Part shown: positions 31,625 to 40,587 of the stretch, one piece after another
Numbering within the stretch: position 1 is the first letter of the stretch
How the letters are laid out: each line of letters begins with the position of its first letter
Assembly: GCF_029626175.1 (NCBI RefSeq)
Contig: NZ_JARUBM010000002.1
Coordinates: 3,489,001-3,553,000 of the forward strand
Direction of reading: 5' to 3'
Source of the DNA: Micromonospora sp. WMMD1082
GTDB taxonomy: Bacteria > Actinomycetota > Actinomycetes > Mycobacteriales > Micromonosporaceae
DNA: 64,000 nucleotides
The notes under the pieces: generated by a model
The model's database searches: none
Told to the model about the DNA's origin: nothing
Seen by the model: only the letters and a program-made list of their open reading frames with translations
Program-made: the position numbers and the translations under genes

Positions 31625-34462
31625 CTACTGGTCGTCTCGGCGGGGCGGCGCGGCCAGGGTGCGGAGCAGGTCTTGGGCGAGTTGCTCGGTGCCTTCGTCC
31701 ATGTCCAGGCCGTTGTCCTCGACGGCGTGGCGCAGTGCGGTCAGTCGGGTGCGGATGGCGTTGGCGTCGTCGAGGGCGGCGCTGGCGTGCATGGCGCGGC
31801 GGGCCAGGTCGTCGTTGAGGGGGTCGAGGTCGCAGGCGGTCTCGTACAGGTGGCGGACCTGCTGTGGTTCGTCGGTGTGCAGGTGGGCGGCGTGGGTGTA
31901 GAGCTTGATCAGGCGGCGGCGGACGTGTTCGCGGTCGGTGTCGATCCAGTCGTAGTCTCGGCCGGCAGCGAGGGGGCCGCTGATCGCGGCGATCGCGGTG
32001 TCGAGGTGTCGCCGCCGTTGGTCGTCGGTGTCGGCGGTGGCGACCTGCGTGTACTGGTCCAGCACGGTCCACAGGTCGACGTGCACGAAGGCGGGGTCGA
32101 GGTGGTAGTGGCTGCCGGTGTTGGGGATCGGATCGGGCGCCTTGCGGCCTGCGGCGCCGTTGTCGCGGGTGTTGTCGTCGCTGACGGCGTCGTTGGTGTC
32201 GCCGGGGTGGACGGTACGCAGGGTGGTGCGCAGGTTGCCGACGCAGGTTGACAGTCGCTCGCCGGCGCGGCGCATCGTCGCGTCGGGCCAGAGCGCTTCC
32301 ATGATCGCGGACAGGGTGGCGCCGTCGCGGTGGACCGCCAGGTAGACGAGGAGCTCGACGGCCTTGGCGCGCAGGCCCTTCATGGGTACGCCGTCGGGGC
32401 CGAGGATGGCGGGTTCGCCGAGGACGCGCACCTGCACTCGTTGGTCGGTCGCGCTGGCCGATGGCGGCGGGGTTGGTTCGGTGGGCGGGGCCGGCGTCGG
32501 TGCGGCGGGTTCGGTGGGTGGGTCTGCCGGTGGTGCTGGCGGGTCCGGCTGCTCGGCGGCCGGGGTGGTGGGGGTGTCGGCGTGGGCTTCGGCGAGCATG
32601 GTGAGCGTGGTGGTCGCGGCGTCGGTGTCCAGGACGGCGACCTGGTCGATGTCCGGGTCTCCGGTGGCGGTGCCGTCGGCGGCGATGGTCAGCGTGGTGC
32701 CGAGGGGCCAGGCGCCGATCAGGGCGGCGCCGATGTCGACCTTCTCGCCGAGGTGGATGGCGTTGGCCAGACGCTGGTGGCGTTGTTCGGGGATGTCGGC
32801 GATGAGCAGCAGTTGGGGCACCGGCTCGGCCAGCGGGTGCGCCGCACGGAGTTCGGGGATGGTGTCGACGTCGTGGTCGGCCATGATCCGCGTTCGGCGG
32901 ATGATCTCCTCTTCGATGTGGGTGATCGCGTCGCCGGCGGTGGCGGTGACGGTGAGCCGGCGCATGCGGGGGAGGTCGATGACGGATACCCCGAGCAGGG
33001 TCGCCAGGGTCGAGGCGGGAACGACGAGGTGGCCCTGCGCGTCGGGGTCGTCGGGGCCGCCGGCGGTCAGGCAGGCCACGAGGAGTCCGCGTGCGGCGTC
33101 GAGTGCTCCTGGCCCGTCGAGGCCCAGTCCGGCGGATACCGGCAGGTCGGCGAGCCCGGCCAGCTCGGCGCCGGTCGGCCCGACGGGCGGTGTGGGGAGC
33201 GTGTCGGTGTTGGCGGTGGTGTAGTCGCGCACGGTGGGGCCGGGCTTCGGCTCCTGCAGCAGGTCGGGCCGTTGCCGGCGCAGCGCCTGGCGCAGGTGGG
33301 TGAGACCGGACAGCGGCGGCGTGAGATCCGCGTCGTCCAGGCTCGCGTTGTCGATGAGGGTCGGCCGGTAGCGGTGGCGGCGGCGCCGCCACACCATCGC
33401 CGCGGCGAACAGCAGTCCGGCGGCGAGCCCGGCGGTGATGAATCCGCCCACCACCGCGACGAAGCTGGACCCCTCAGCCGGGTCGTGCCGCGGATCGGCC
33501 GGGGCCGTACGGTCCGGGGTGGGCTCCTGCGGTGCCGGGCTCGCGGTGACGGTGGTCGGGCTGGGGACTGCCGTCGCGGCACCGGCGCCGGCGGTCGGCG
33601 GCGTCACCGAGGGGGTGATGCTGACCGGCGGCGGGGGTGGGGCAGGTGTAGTGGTCGACGGGGTGGGAGTGGCCGGTGCCGGGTCGGTGCCTGCCGGAGG
33701 CGGATCGACGGGCCGGGCGTCCGGTGGCGCGACGGCGTCGTCGGGTAGGTGCAGCACCCAACCCGGAAAGATCAGATTCGGGTCGGTCAGCTTCGTGGTA
33801 CCGCTGATGACCTCCCAGTACCGACCTTTGTTCAACTCGAAGATCTCCGGCCACCGATCGGGATTGCCGAGGCAGGTGGCGGCGATGCGGGACAGGTTGT
33901 CCCGCTTGACCACCGTGTACTGGTAGCCGCAGTCGCGGATGACGAGCGTGACCGTGCCGGCGGCCTGGGCGGGGATGCTCTGTGGCCGTGCGGACGCAGC
34001 AACGGTCAGCTCGACCAGGGGCGTGGTGGTGGGCGTGGTGAGCAGCGTGGTGGTCGGGGCCACTGCGGAGGCGCTCACCGCCGGGCTCAACGGGGCGACC
34101 ATGGCGGGGGCGAAGATCCCGGCGGTGAGCCCGGCTACCAGGGTCGCGGCCAGTGTCTGGGTGGGGCGCAGAAGCCGGGGCCGGGGTGCGGTCACGCCGC
34201 GGATGGCGGCGACCGCCTCGACGGCCACCGAGCCGAGGAGCATGAGCCACAGCAGCCACACGAGGGCGGCCATGCCCTGGATGAGCAGGTCGTCCGACAT
34301 CGGGTTGGTGACCACGTCGATGATGTCGCCGGGGTCCGGCAGCCGGGACGGCAGCGGGTCGCCGACGTAGTGCAGCAGACCGGCGGGCAGGCCGACGGTC
34401 AGCGCGATCAGGGCGAGGGCGCTGGCGGTGCGGGTCACGGCTCGCCCGAGCAGGGTCAACAT
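31625..34462 (-). CDS. LysM-BTAD membrane protein
   Basis: A 945-residue protein, ATG after GGGAGG. It has three N-terminal membrane spans (residues about 5-30, 60-80, 105-125). A LysM-type wall-binding module follows (YTVVKRDNLSRIAATCLG ... LIFPGWVLHLP). Next come a Pro/Thr-rich spacer, another span (VVGGFITAGLAAGLLFAAAM), a long cytoplasmic region and a C-terminal winged helix (VRVLGEPAILGPDGVPMKGL, AVELLVYLAVHRDGATLSAI). The end is a BTAD-type TPR (DYDWIDTDREHVRRRLIKLY) as in SARP regulators. Such proteins occur in actinobacterial Tad loci; linking wall binding to transcription control is an inference. Confidence 0.85.
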   Translation of the reverse strand: MLTLLGRAVTRTASALALIALTVGLPAGLLHYVGDPLPSRLPDPGDIIDVVTNPMSDDLLIQGMAALVWLLWLMLLGSVAVEAVAAIRGVTAPRPRLLRPTQTLAATLVAGLTAGIFAPAMVAPLSPAVSASAVAPTTTLLTTPTTTPLVELTVAASARPQSIPAQAAGTVTLVIRDCGYQYTVVKRDNLSRIAATCLGNPDRWPEIFELNKGRYWEVISGTTKLTDPNLIFPGWVLHLPDDAVAPPDARPVDPPPAGTDPAPATPTPSTTTPAPPPPPVSITPSVTPPTAGAGAATAVPSPTTVTASPAPQEPTPDRTAPADPRHDPAEGSSFVAVVGGFITAGLAAGLLFAAAMVWRRRRHRYRPTLIDNASLDDADLTPPLSGLTHLRQALRRQRPDLLQEPKPGPTVRDYTTANTDTLPTPPVGPTGAELAGLADLPVSAGLGLDGPGALDAARGLLVACLTAGGPDDPDAQGHLVVPASTLATLLGVSVIDLPRMRRLTVTATAGDAITHIEEEIIRRTRIMADHDVDTIPELRAAHPLAEPVPQLLLIADIPEQRHQRLANAIHLGEKVDIGAALIGAWPLGTTLTIAADGTATGDPDIDQVAVLDTDAATTTLTMLAEAHADTPTTPAAEQPDPPAPPADPPTEPAAPTPAPPTEPTPPPSASATDQRVQVRVLGEPAILGPDGVPMKGLRAKAVELLVYLAVHRDGATLSAIMEALWPDATMRRAGERLSTCVGNLRTTLRTVHPGDTNDAVSDDNTRDNGAAGRKAPDPIPNTGSHYHLDPAFVHVDLWTVLDQYTQVATADTDDQRRRHLDTAIAAISGPLAAGRDYDWIDTDREHVRRRLIKLYTHAAHLHTDEPQQVRHLYETACDLDPLNDDLARRAMHASAALDDANAIRTRLTALRHAVEDNGLDMDEGTEQLAQDLLRTLAAPPRRDDQ

Positions 34463-34479
34463 CGGTCCTCCCGGCGGCT

Positions 34480-34899
34480 CTACTGCAGTAGGGGCACGGC
34501 GTTGGCCATGGACGTGACGGTGAGGGTGCGGATGCCGACCAGGGGCAGCAGCACCCGCTCGCGGGTGATGGTGACGGTCACGGTGACCTCTGTCGGTGTC
34601 GCCTGCACGGTGCCGGCCTCGCCGACCTGCGCCAGGTATCCCTGGGCGGCGGTCTGCGCGGCCGTCGGGTCGACGCGGACCGTCGCGTCGGCGCGGAGGG
34701 CGGCGAGGTCGAGCTGGTCGGCGCCGGCGCGGGCGGCCTGCTGCGCGACGGCGGTCGCGTGGGCGCCGGCCCGCATGCTGTTGCCGGCCTCCAGCAGGGT
34801 CGCGGCGAGCACCAGGATGACGATGATGATGCCCATGCCGAGCAACGTGCCCGATCCGCGATCGCACGGCGGGGCTGCGTGAGAGGGAGCGCGGCGCAT
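34480..34899 (-). CDS. TadE/TadG-like pseudopilin
   Basis: A 139-residue protein with a short basic leader, then DRGSGTLLGMGIIIVILVLA, a TadE-type transmembrane start, and helix GAHATAVAQQAARAGADQLD. The rest is a small beta domain. TadE-like proteins are minor pilins or assembly factors of Tad pili. Its ATG overlaps the previous stop by one base (TGATG). Confidence 0.78.
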   Translation of the reverse strand: MRRAPSHAAPPCDRGSGTLLGMGIIIVILVLAATLLEAGNSMRAGAHATAVAQQAARAGADQLDLAALRADATVRVDPTAAQTAAQGYLAQVGEAGTVQATPTEVTVTVTITRERVLLPLVGIRTLTVTSMANAVPLLQ

Positions 34900-35354
34900 C
34901 AGGTGTCCACGGTGCGGTAGGTTTCCAGCGGCGCCGTCGCGCGGGCGCTGGTGGTCAGCGAGCCGGGAATGAAATCGAGGCCGGACATCCGGCGCAGCAG
35001 AACGGTGCAGCGGACGGTGACGGTGACCGTGCCGCCGCGACCCCACCTGCTGGTGTCGGTTTCGACGTCGAGGTCCGCGCACGTCGCTGATCCGGTGGCC
35101 AGGGTATCCGCGGCGGCGTTCTGCGCGGCGACGGCAGCGGCCGACGCGGTGCGTTGCAGGGAGGCCGCGCGGGCGGCGGCAGCGGCGGCGGTCGTGACGT
35201 CGAGGCTGGACAGGCCGAGGTTGAACGCCGAGTAGGCCAGCACGATGGCCATCACGGTGCCCGGGATGGCGAACCCGACCATCTCCACCGAGGTGGAGCC
35301 TCGGTCACGCCGCACCCGCAGGGCGCGGCGCAGTCGGCATGTCCACCTGCGCAT
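34899..35354 (-). CDS. TadE-like protein
   Basis: A 151-residue protein; ATG 35354 is preferred (GGAGG 9 bases upstream) over GTG 35363. It carries the TadE signature DRGSTSVEMVGFAIPGTVMA with the conserved Glu, followed by a periplasm-side domain with two cysteines (TCADLDVETDT, TVRCTVLLRR). Likely a pseudopilin of the Tad system. Confidence 0.8.
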   Translation of the reverse strand: MRRWTCRLRRALRVRRDRGSTSVEMVGFAIPGTVMAIVLAYSAFNLGLSSLDVTTAAAAAARAASLQRTASAAAVAAQNAAADTLATGSATCADLDVETDTSRWGRGGTVTVTVRCTVLLRRMSGLDFIPGSLTTSARATAPLETYRTVDT

Positions 35355-35385
35355 GAGGTGCACCTCCGGTCGGCATCGGGGAGGG

Positions 35386-35793
35386 TCAGGCGTCGGGTTC
35401 GACGGGGACGCTGACGGTGACGCCGACGACCGGCGCGAACCCGGGGATGACGGATTGGGCGTGACCGACGACGCGCACGGTCACGGTGGTTGTCGTACGG
35501 GTCACGGTGACGTGCGGGTCGCGGAGCTTGCGGCCGACGGTGCCGGAGAGGATCAGGTCCGCCTCGGCGTGCCCGGCCGCCGCCGTGGCGCCGTGGACCC
35601 GGGCGGCCTGCGCGGCGTGGTCCGCGGCGAGCCGGCCCCCGTAGGCGGCGATGCCCCACACGACCAGTTGCACCCCCAACGTCAGCAGGACGAACATCAT
35701 CACGAGGCCGCCGGTGGCCTCGATGGTGGCCATGCCCCGGTCGCGGTGCCGCCGACGGCGGCCACGCCGGTCAGGTGTTGTCGGCCGGCTCAT
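35386..35793 (-). CDS. TadE-like protein
   Basis: A 135-residue protein starting MSRPTTPDRRGRRRRHRDRG, then MATIEATGGLVMMFVLLTLG: a basic leader, the conserved Glu and a membrane helix. The C-terminal part is beta-rich. It overlaps the pilin gene stop by one base (TGATG). With its two neighbours it makes three consecutive TadE-like genes. Confidence 0.8.
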   Translation of the reverse strand: MSRPTTPDRRGRRRRHRDRGMATIEATGGLVMMFVLLTLGVQLVVWGIAAYGGRLAADHAAQAARVHGATAAAGHAEADLILSGTVGRKLRDPHVTVTRTTTTVTVRVVGHAQSVIPGFAPVVGVTVSVPVEPDA

Positions 35794-35990
35794 CAGGGCA
35801 GGACACTGGCGAAATCGATGCTGTTCCAAAAATCTTGCAGCGAGCCCCGCACGAGGACGAGCATCCCGCCGATGACGACGATGATCCCGGCGGCCATGGC
35901 CACGTACTCCAGGGTTTCCAGGCCGCGGTCGGGCCGCCGGGCCGCCTCCCGCATCCGTGCGAGCAGCGCGGCCTGCACTCTATAGATCAC
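35793..35990 (-). CDS. Flp-type pilin
   Basis: A 65-residue protein with GTG start after GGAGGAACA. A basic leader ends in DRGLETLEYVAMAAGIIVVI, matching the Flp pilin processing site (G before a hydrophobic stretch with Glu-Tyr at +4/+5). One hydrophobic helix and a short tail (GSLQDFWNSIDF) follow. It is the likely major pilin, and the GLETLEY site fits the prepilin peptidase at the operon end. Confidence 0.82.
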   Translation of the reverse strand: MIYRVQAALLARMREAARRPDRGLETLEYVAMAAGIIVVIGGMLVLVRGSLQDFWNSIDFASVLP

Positions 35991-36001
35991 TGTTCCTCCT
36001 T

Positions 36002-36886
36002 CTACTGGTTCAATCCGGTGCTGATGGCCGTCAACGCCCCGTACAGCAGCAGGATCAGATAGCCGAAGCCGAAGATCACGATGGGTAGCGCCATCTTCGC
36101 GCTGCGGGACCGGCCGTCTCGTTCCATAGCCGCGACCGTCCGCGACCGCATGGTGCGCGAGATGTGCGCCATGGTTTCGGCGACCGGGGCGCCGCCGGAG
36201 GCTTGTTCGATACCGGTGGCCAGCTCGCCGAGTTCGTCCACACCGATACTGCGGCCCAGATCCCGCAGCACGGTCCAGCTGTGCACGCGAGCGTGGCCGC
36301 GAGTGTGGGCAGCGGAGTTCAACTCCCGGCGGATGCGCACCGCAGACCAGCCGGTGAGCTCGTCGAGGGTTTCGTCCAGGGCCTGCTCGATCCCGGCGCC
36401 GCCAGCGAGGCTACCGCTGACCAGGTCGAGCATCGCCGCGATGGTGGTGCGCATCTGCGCGCGCCGACGCTCGGCTTCGGCGCGCAGCCGGGACTGGGCG
36501 ACCTGCACGGCCAGCAACGCCCCGATCAAGCCCACCCACAACGGCAGCTGCCCGCCCAGGCCGAGCAGTAAGGGCAGCATGCCGCCACCGGCCAGGGCGG
36601 CGACGGCGAGGACGAACGTCTGCGCCAGATACTGCGCCGGATCCCGTTCGCGGATGGCCAGATCCTGGATCGTGCTGCGGCGGGGCAGCCCGAGCCGCAT
36701 CATCGGCGTGGCCAGGGTCAGGTCGACGCGGCGGCTGCGCGTGCGAGCGGGTGGGGCAGGCCTGGACAGGGCGTCGATGACCAGCGCCAGCGCCGGCCGA
36801 GGGGGAGACAGCCCGGAGACGACCAGGGTGACGCCGGCACCGACGGCGCCGCCGCCGAGCATCATCCAGGTCAGGCTGCTACTCAC
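36002..36886 (-). CDS. tadC: TadC-like inner-membrane platform protein
   Basis: A 294-residue protein with a type II secretion F-like domain: an N-terminal span, a long cytoplasmic part (RTTIAAMLDLVSGSLAGGAG, EQALDETLDELTGW) and C-terminal spans (ALPIVIFGFGYLILLLYGAL). GTG 36886 overlaps the tadB stop (GTGA). With TadB it forms the inner-membrane assembly platform. Confidence 0.88.
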   Translation of the reverse strand: MSSSLTWMMLGGGAVGAGVTLVVSGLSPPRPALALVIDALSRPAPPARTRSRRVDLTLATPMMRLGLPRRSTIQDLAIRERDPAQYLAQTFVLAVAALAGGGMLPLLLGLGGQLPLWVGLIGALLAVQVAQSRLRAEAERRRAQMRTTIAAMLDLVSGSLAGGAGIEQALDETLDELTGWSAVRIRRELNSAAHTRGHARVHSWTVLRDLGRSIGVDELGELATGIEQASGGAPVAETMAHISRTMRSRTVAAMERDGRSRSAKMALPIVIFGFGYLILLLYGALTAISTGLNQ

Positions 36887-37734
36887 GGCGCCACCTCGTC
36901 CGGGGTCTTGAACACCCGGGGCGCGGGCGGCGTGGTCGCCAGGCGGTGCAGCCACAACCCGGCAGCGGCCCACATGCCGCTGACCACCGCCAGCACCAGC
37001 TGCCCGGTGACCGTGCCCAGCGGGAGCATGCTGCGGTTGAACAGATACAGGCCCACGCCGACCGCGGCGACGATGAGGATGACCAACCGCGCGGAGGTGC
37101 GAGCCTCGGTCTGGGAGATCTGGATCCGCTCCCGGGCGGCGACATCGTCGCGGACGGTCTGCACGAGATCGCCGAGCTGGTCGGCGAGGTTACCGGTGTG
37201 GGTGGTCGCGGCTTTCACCAGCGAGATCCCGACGAGGTCGGCCGCCGGGTGGTCCACGTCACGACGGAACGCGGTGATCGCGACCCGCAGCCGCACGCCC
37301 CCCTCCAGCGCATCGGCCAGGTCGCGCACCTGGACGGCGATCGGCGCCTTGGCCATACCCGCCGTGCCCCGGATGGCCTGCTCCACACCGGCGTAGGCGC
37401 GGATCTCGCCACGCATCACCTCCACCCAGCTCGCGATGGCTTCGAGCTTCGCCTGCGCGCGCATCTCCGCGCCGCCCATCATCAGCAGCGCCGGCGCGGC
37501 GTAGCTGGCCAGGCCGGCCAGCAGTCCGGCAACCGGCCAACGGGTCACGATTCCCACGACCACGGCGATCCCGGCCGCGACCGCGATACGTCGCCGGCCG
37601 GCTGCCGCCCACCGAACCGGCCGGGCCTGGGCGGCGGTGCCCGATTTCGGTCGCTCGGCCCGACGTGCGCCGGCGAGGGCCAGCCACCCGCCGAAGGCGA
37701 TCAGCATCCCCGCGATACCGGCGAGCCCGGTCAT
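36883..37734 (-). CDS. tadB: TadB-like inner-membrane platform protein
   Basis: A 283-residue membrane protein with two N-terminal spans, a T2SSF-like cytoplasmic domain (ASWVEVMRGEIRAYAGVEQA; GNLADQLGDLVQTVRDDVAA) and two C-terminal spans. The ATG overlaps the tadA stop (ATGA). Length and topology are normal for TadB. Confidence 0.88.
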   Translation of the reverse strand: MTGLAGIAGMLIAFGGWLALAGARRAERPKSGTAAQARPVRWAAAGRRRIAVAAGIAVVVGIVTRWPVAGLLAGLASYAAPALLMMGGAEMRAQAKLEAIASWVEVMRGEIRAYAGVEQAIRGTAGMAKAPIAVQVRDLADALEGGVRLRVAITAFRRDVDHPAADLVGISLVKAATTHTGNLADQLGDLVQTVRDDVAARERIQISQTEARTSARLVILIVAAVGVGLYLFNRSMLPLGTVTGQLVLAVVSGMWAAAGLWLHRLATTPPAPRVFKTPDEVAP

Positions 37735-39026
37735 GCCGGCCTCCGGACGTCGAGGGACTGCGGGTCGTAGCCGACCTCGAACAGCCGATCCACCATCGTG
37801 TCGGAGAAACGGCCGGTCAGCACCGCGTTGCGGTGCGGGCCCGGCCGGTAGATCTCGTTGCTGCGCACCTGGGTCGCGTCGGCGTCGACCACCTCACGGA
37901 TACCGGTGACGAACCGTCGCCCGTCGGTGCTCTTGCCCACCTGCACGACGATGTCGACGCCGCCGCCGATCAACTGGAACGTCACGTCGAACGGCAACTG
38001 CTCCGGGGCCTGCCGCGCGTAGCTGGCGATCTTCATCCACGCATCCCGGGTGGAGGAGGCGTGGATGGTCGTAAGGGAGCCATCGGTGCCCTGGTTGAAG
38101 GCGTTGAGCAACGGAATGACCTCACCGCCGCGTACCTCGCCGACCACCACGTGGTCCGGGCGCATCCGGGTCGCCCACCGGACCAGGGTGGTCATGTCGA
38201 TGCCGCCCTGGCCCTCGATGTTCGGCTCGCGCGGCTGCATCGCGACCACGTTCGGGTGGGCCTTCGTGTCCCGGTGCAGGCCCAGCTCGTACGGGTCCTC
38301 GATGGTGATGATGCGCTCCCACGGCTCGAACTCCCGGCACAGCGCCCGCGCCATCGTCGTCTTGCCGGTGTCCATCCCGCCGGAGACGACGATGTTGCAC
38401 CGCGCGGCGACCAGCGCGCCGAACAGGTCGACCATCTCCCGGCTGATGGTGCCCAGCTCGGCCAGATCCGACAGGCTCAGCCGCGGGAACCGGTGCCGGC
38501 GGATCGACACGCACACCCGCTCCGTGACTGCCATGGTGGCGAACAGCCGGGATCCGTCGGGAAGCTGCAGGTCCAGGCGCGGCATCCCGGGGTCGAAGCG
38601 GCGTTCCTGCGCGCCGCTGCGCCGGGCCAGGGTCTGCAGCATGTCGATCAACTCGTCGTCGGAGGACGCGATCGGGGGGACCTGGACCGGCAGCTCACCG
38701 GCGTAGCTGACGAACACCGTGTTGGCGCCGTTGACGTCGATGTTCTCCACGTCAGGGTCGTCGATGTAGGGCTGCAGACCACCCAGGCCGAGGAAACTAT
38801 CGCGCAGCGACTGACGTAGCGACTGCTCGACCTGCGCAGACAGCGGTGGACGGCGCGCCGCCAGCTCCGCGAGGTCGCGCTCCCGCAGCACGTCCGTGAT
38901 CAGCCTGTCAACGACGTCGTCCCGACCGGCGTCGCTGCCGTCGATCGCCTCCTGCTGCAGACGCCGCGACACCTCGGCGCGCAGCGCATCACGATCGGTG
39001 TGCCCGACAGGGAACGCGCTGGTCAT
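37731..39026 (-). CDS. tadA: TadA/CpaF-type pilus assembly ATPase
   Basis: A 431-residue secretion ATPase. Walker A at about 215-224 is SGGMDTGKTT, a variant lacking the usual second glycine pair but keeping GKTT. The Asp box is IITIEDPYELGLHRD, Walker B-type RPDHVVVGEVRGGE, and a His box follows in LTTIHASSTRDAW. The N-terminal helical domain is typical of CpaF. It powers pilus assembly at the inner membrane face. The gene overlaps both neighbours by ATGA. Confidence 0.93.
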   Translation of the reverse strand: MTSAFPVGHTDRDALRAEVSRRLQQEAIDGSDAGRDDVVDRLITDVLRERDLAELAARRPPLSAQVEQSLRQSLRDSFLGLGGLQPYIDDPDVENIDVNGANTVFVSYAGELPVQVPPIASSDDELIDMLQTLARRSGAQERRFDPGMPRLDLQLPDGSRLFATMAVTERVCVSIRRHRFPRLSLSDLAELGTISREMVDLFGALVAARCNIVVSGGMDTGKTTMARALCREFEPWERIITIEDPYELGLHRDTKAHPNVVAMQPREPNIEGQGGIDMTTLVRWATRMRPDHVVVGEVRGGEVIPLLNAFNQGTDGSLTTIHASSTRDAWMKIASYARQAPEQLPFDVTFQLIGGGVDIVVQVGKSTDGRRFVTGIREVVDADATQVRSNEIYRPGPHRNAVLTGRFSDTMVDRLFEVGYDPQSLDVRRPA

Positions 39027-39760
39027 GCCCGGACCTGCACCGCAGAAGCCGGTTCGGTGGCGGCGGAGGCCAGGGCGACGGCCAAGGTGCGGGCTGCGGT
39101 GAGCAGTCTCCGCCTCGTCCAGCCCATCACGGGCCGGCGACGCCCGGCCAGGACATCCGCGCCGGTCGGATCGTGACTGATCGTGCCGGCGACCTCCGTC
39201 TCCAGGTAACCGGCGATCTCCACCGCGTCGTATGGGCCGGCGCCACTGACCACCAGCTGCACGCTCGGGCACCGCTCGGCCAGCGCCGGAAGGACGACCA
39301 TCAGGTGACGCACGTCCTCCAACTGGGGACGGGTGAGCATCAACAGCAGATCGGCCTTGTCCAAAAACGCCGCCGCCGGCGAGCCCGGATCGAGCCGGCC
39401 GACATCCGCCAAGACAGGTCGGGTCGCGGCCAAGCGCCGCACCGCGGCGGGGCCGGCCGCACCGAACGCGGCCACGGTGTAGGCCGCGGTCTGACCAGCC
39501 GGGGCCACGACCACATCGACCCCGATAGGTAGGCGCTGCGACCACTCGGCCGGCTGCGTGAGCGGCCCGTACCGGGCGGTGGCCACCATGTTGCGCAGCC
39601 CCGGCTCGTCGTGCAGGTGCCATCGGCTGCCCAGATCACCACCAGCCGGATCGAGCTCGACCACCAGCGGCATGCCGGGTGCCGGCCAGCGGCAAGCCAA
39701 CGCCACCGACAGCGTGGTGACACCAGGTGATCCCTTGACGCTACCCAGAACGATCAACAT
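39023..39760 (-). CDS. MinD/TadZ-like ATPase
   Basis: A 245-residue ParA/MinD-type protein. The loop near the start, GSVKGSPGVTTLSVALA, is a deviant Walker A with the upstream Lys but T-T instead of G-K-T, so ATP hydrolysis may be lost, as in many TadZ/CpaE proteins that position the pilus. VVELDPAGGDLGSRW follows as switch I. It lies directly upstream of tadA, the usual place for tadZ/cpaE. Confidence 0.8.
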   Translation of the reverse strand: MLIVLGSVKGSPGVTTLSVALACRWPAPGMPLVVELDPAGGDLGSRWHLHDEPGLRNMVATARYGPLTQPAEWSQRLPIGVDVVVAPAGQTAAYTVAAFGAAGPAAVRRLAATRPVLADVGRLDPGSPAAAFLDKADLLLMLTRPQLEDVRHLMVVLPALAERCPSVQLVVSGAGPYDAVEIAGYLETEVAGTISHDPTGADVLAGRRRPVMGWTRRRLLTAARTLAVALASAATEPASAVQVRA

Positions 39761-39765
39761 AGCCG

Positions 39766-40425
39766 CTACCGCCCCCGTACGATGATCGTGACCTCACCGG
39801 CCGCCGACGCGACCCGCAGCGCGGCCTCCGAGGCGAGTTGCACGGTGACAACGGTCAGGCCAGCCGCATCGGGCGCCTCCACGGCCCGCACAAGAGCCGG
39901 TGCCTGCACGACCTCGCGCGCACTGCCCGATCCCGCGCTGGCCGGTACGACGAGCACGACAACGGTGGCGCCCGCGGACAGGCCCGCTGGAGCGTGGCCG
40001 GTCTTGACCCCCACGGCCAGGACCGACTGCCCGGGTGCCGGATCGGTGACCGCGCCGACCTGGTCCATCACCAGCAGGGACCCGGCAGCCAACGGCACCG
40101 CCGCCGTCTGGCCGACGACCTGAGCACGGTGACCGGCCGGGATGACCCGCAACGTGTCGGCGGGCACGATACTCACCGTCGTCACGTCGGCGTCGGTCAA
40201 CACCGCGCCGGCCGCAACCGGCCGAGCCACGGCGAGCACGTCAACGGCCTTCGAGACGCTGCCCAGCACGACCGCACCGATCACGAACCCGAGCGCGATC
40301 ACGAGCAGCCCGCCGATGATCCTCAGCGGTGACCGGCGGCGCGAGGCAATGACGGTGGTCAGCGCCGCAGTGGTCGTGGCGTTGTCGAGGCGCTGACGGG
40401 CATCCATCGGGGTGGCAGTGGGCAT
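39766..40425 (-). CDS. SAF-domain CpaB-like protein
   Basis: A 219-residue protein with one N-terminal span (IIGGLLVIALGFVIGAVVLG) and a SAF domain (VLAVARPVAAGAVLTDADVT; AVPLAAGSLLVMDQVG). CpaB/RcpC proteins with SAF domains act outside the membrane in Flp pilus assembly and may bind cell-wall glycan. The beta-rich tail ends GEVTIIVRGR. Confidence 0.85.
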   Translation of the reverse strand: MPTATPMDARQRLDNATTTAALTTVIASRRRSPLRIIGGLLVIALGFVIGAVVLGSVSKAVDVLAVARPVAAGAVLTDADVTTVSIVPADTLRVIPAGHRAQVVGQTAAVPLAAGSLLVMDQVGAVTDPAPGQSVLAVGVKTGHAPAGLSAGATVVVLVVPASAGSGSAREVVQAPALVRAVEAPDAAGLTVVTVQLASEAALRVASAAGEVTIIVRGR

Positions 40426-40436
40426 GGCCTGTCTCC

Positions 40437-40580
40437 CTACTGCGTGTTGATCACGGACGATGCCGCCACGACCACCTGCACCGGGGCCGTGGACGTCACC
40501 GCGGGCGGATCCACCACGGATCGAGTCCGCAGCGGCGCCCTGCCGCTCGCGGACCTGCTGGACGACGTGGTGCTCAACCC
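40437..40580 (-). pseudogene. duplicated 3' end of the secreted-protein gene
   Basis: A short leftward stretch ending at 40437 encodes DPPAVTSTAPVQVVVAASSV, then INTQ, close to the C-terminus of the adjacent gene (EPDVTSTASVPVQVVEASAV, then NTTS). It has no start and no signal peptide. I read it as the remnant of a tandem duplication or recombination between gene copies. Confidence 0.5.
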
Positions 40581-40587
40581 GGGCTCC

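Noticed and set aside
30840..33392. 850-codon open frame joined to the prepilin peptidase
   Set aside because: Only the last 247 codons have peptidase motifs; the upstream part is an out-of-frame reading of the LysM-BTAD gene and is Arg/His/Pro-rich.
34463..34867. extension of the LysM-BTAD frame upstream of 34462
   Set aside because: Low-complexity and antisense-like relative to the TadE gene; the ATG at 34462 has a strong ribosome site.
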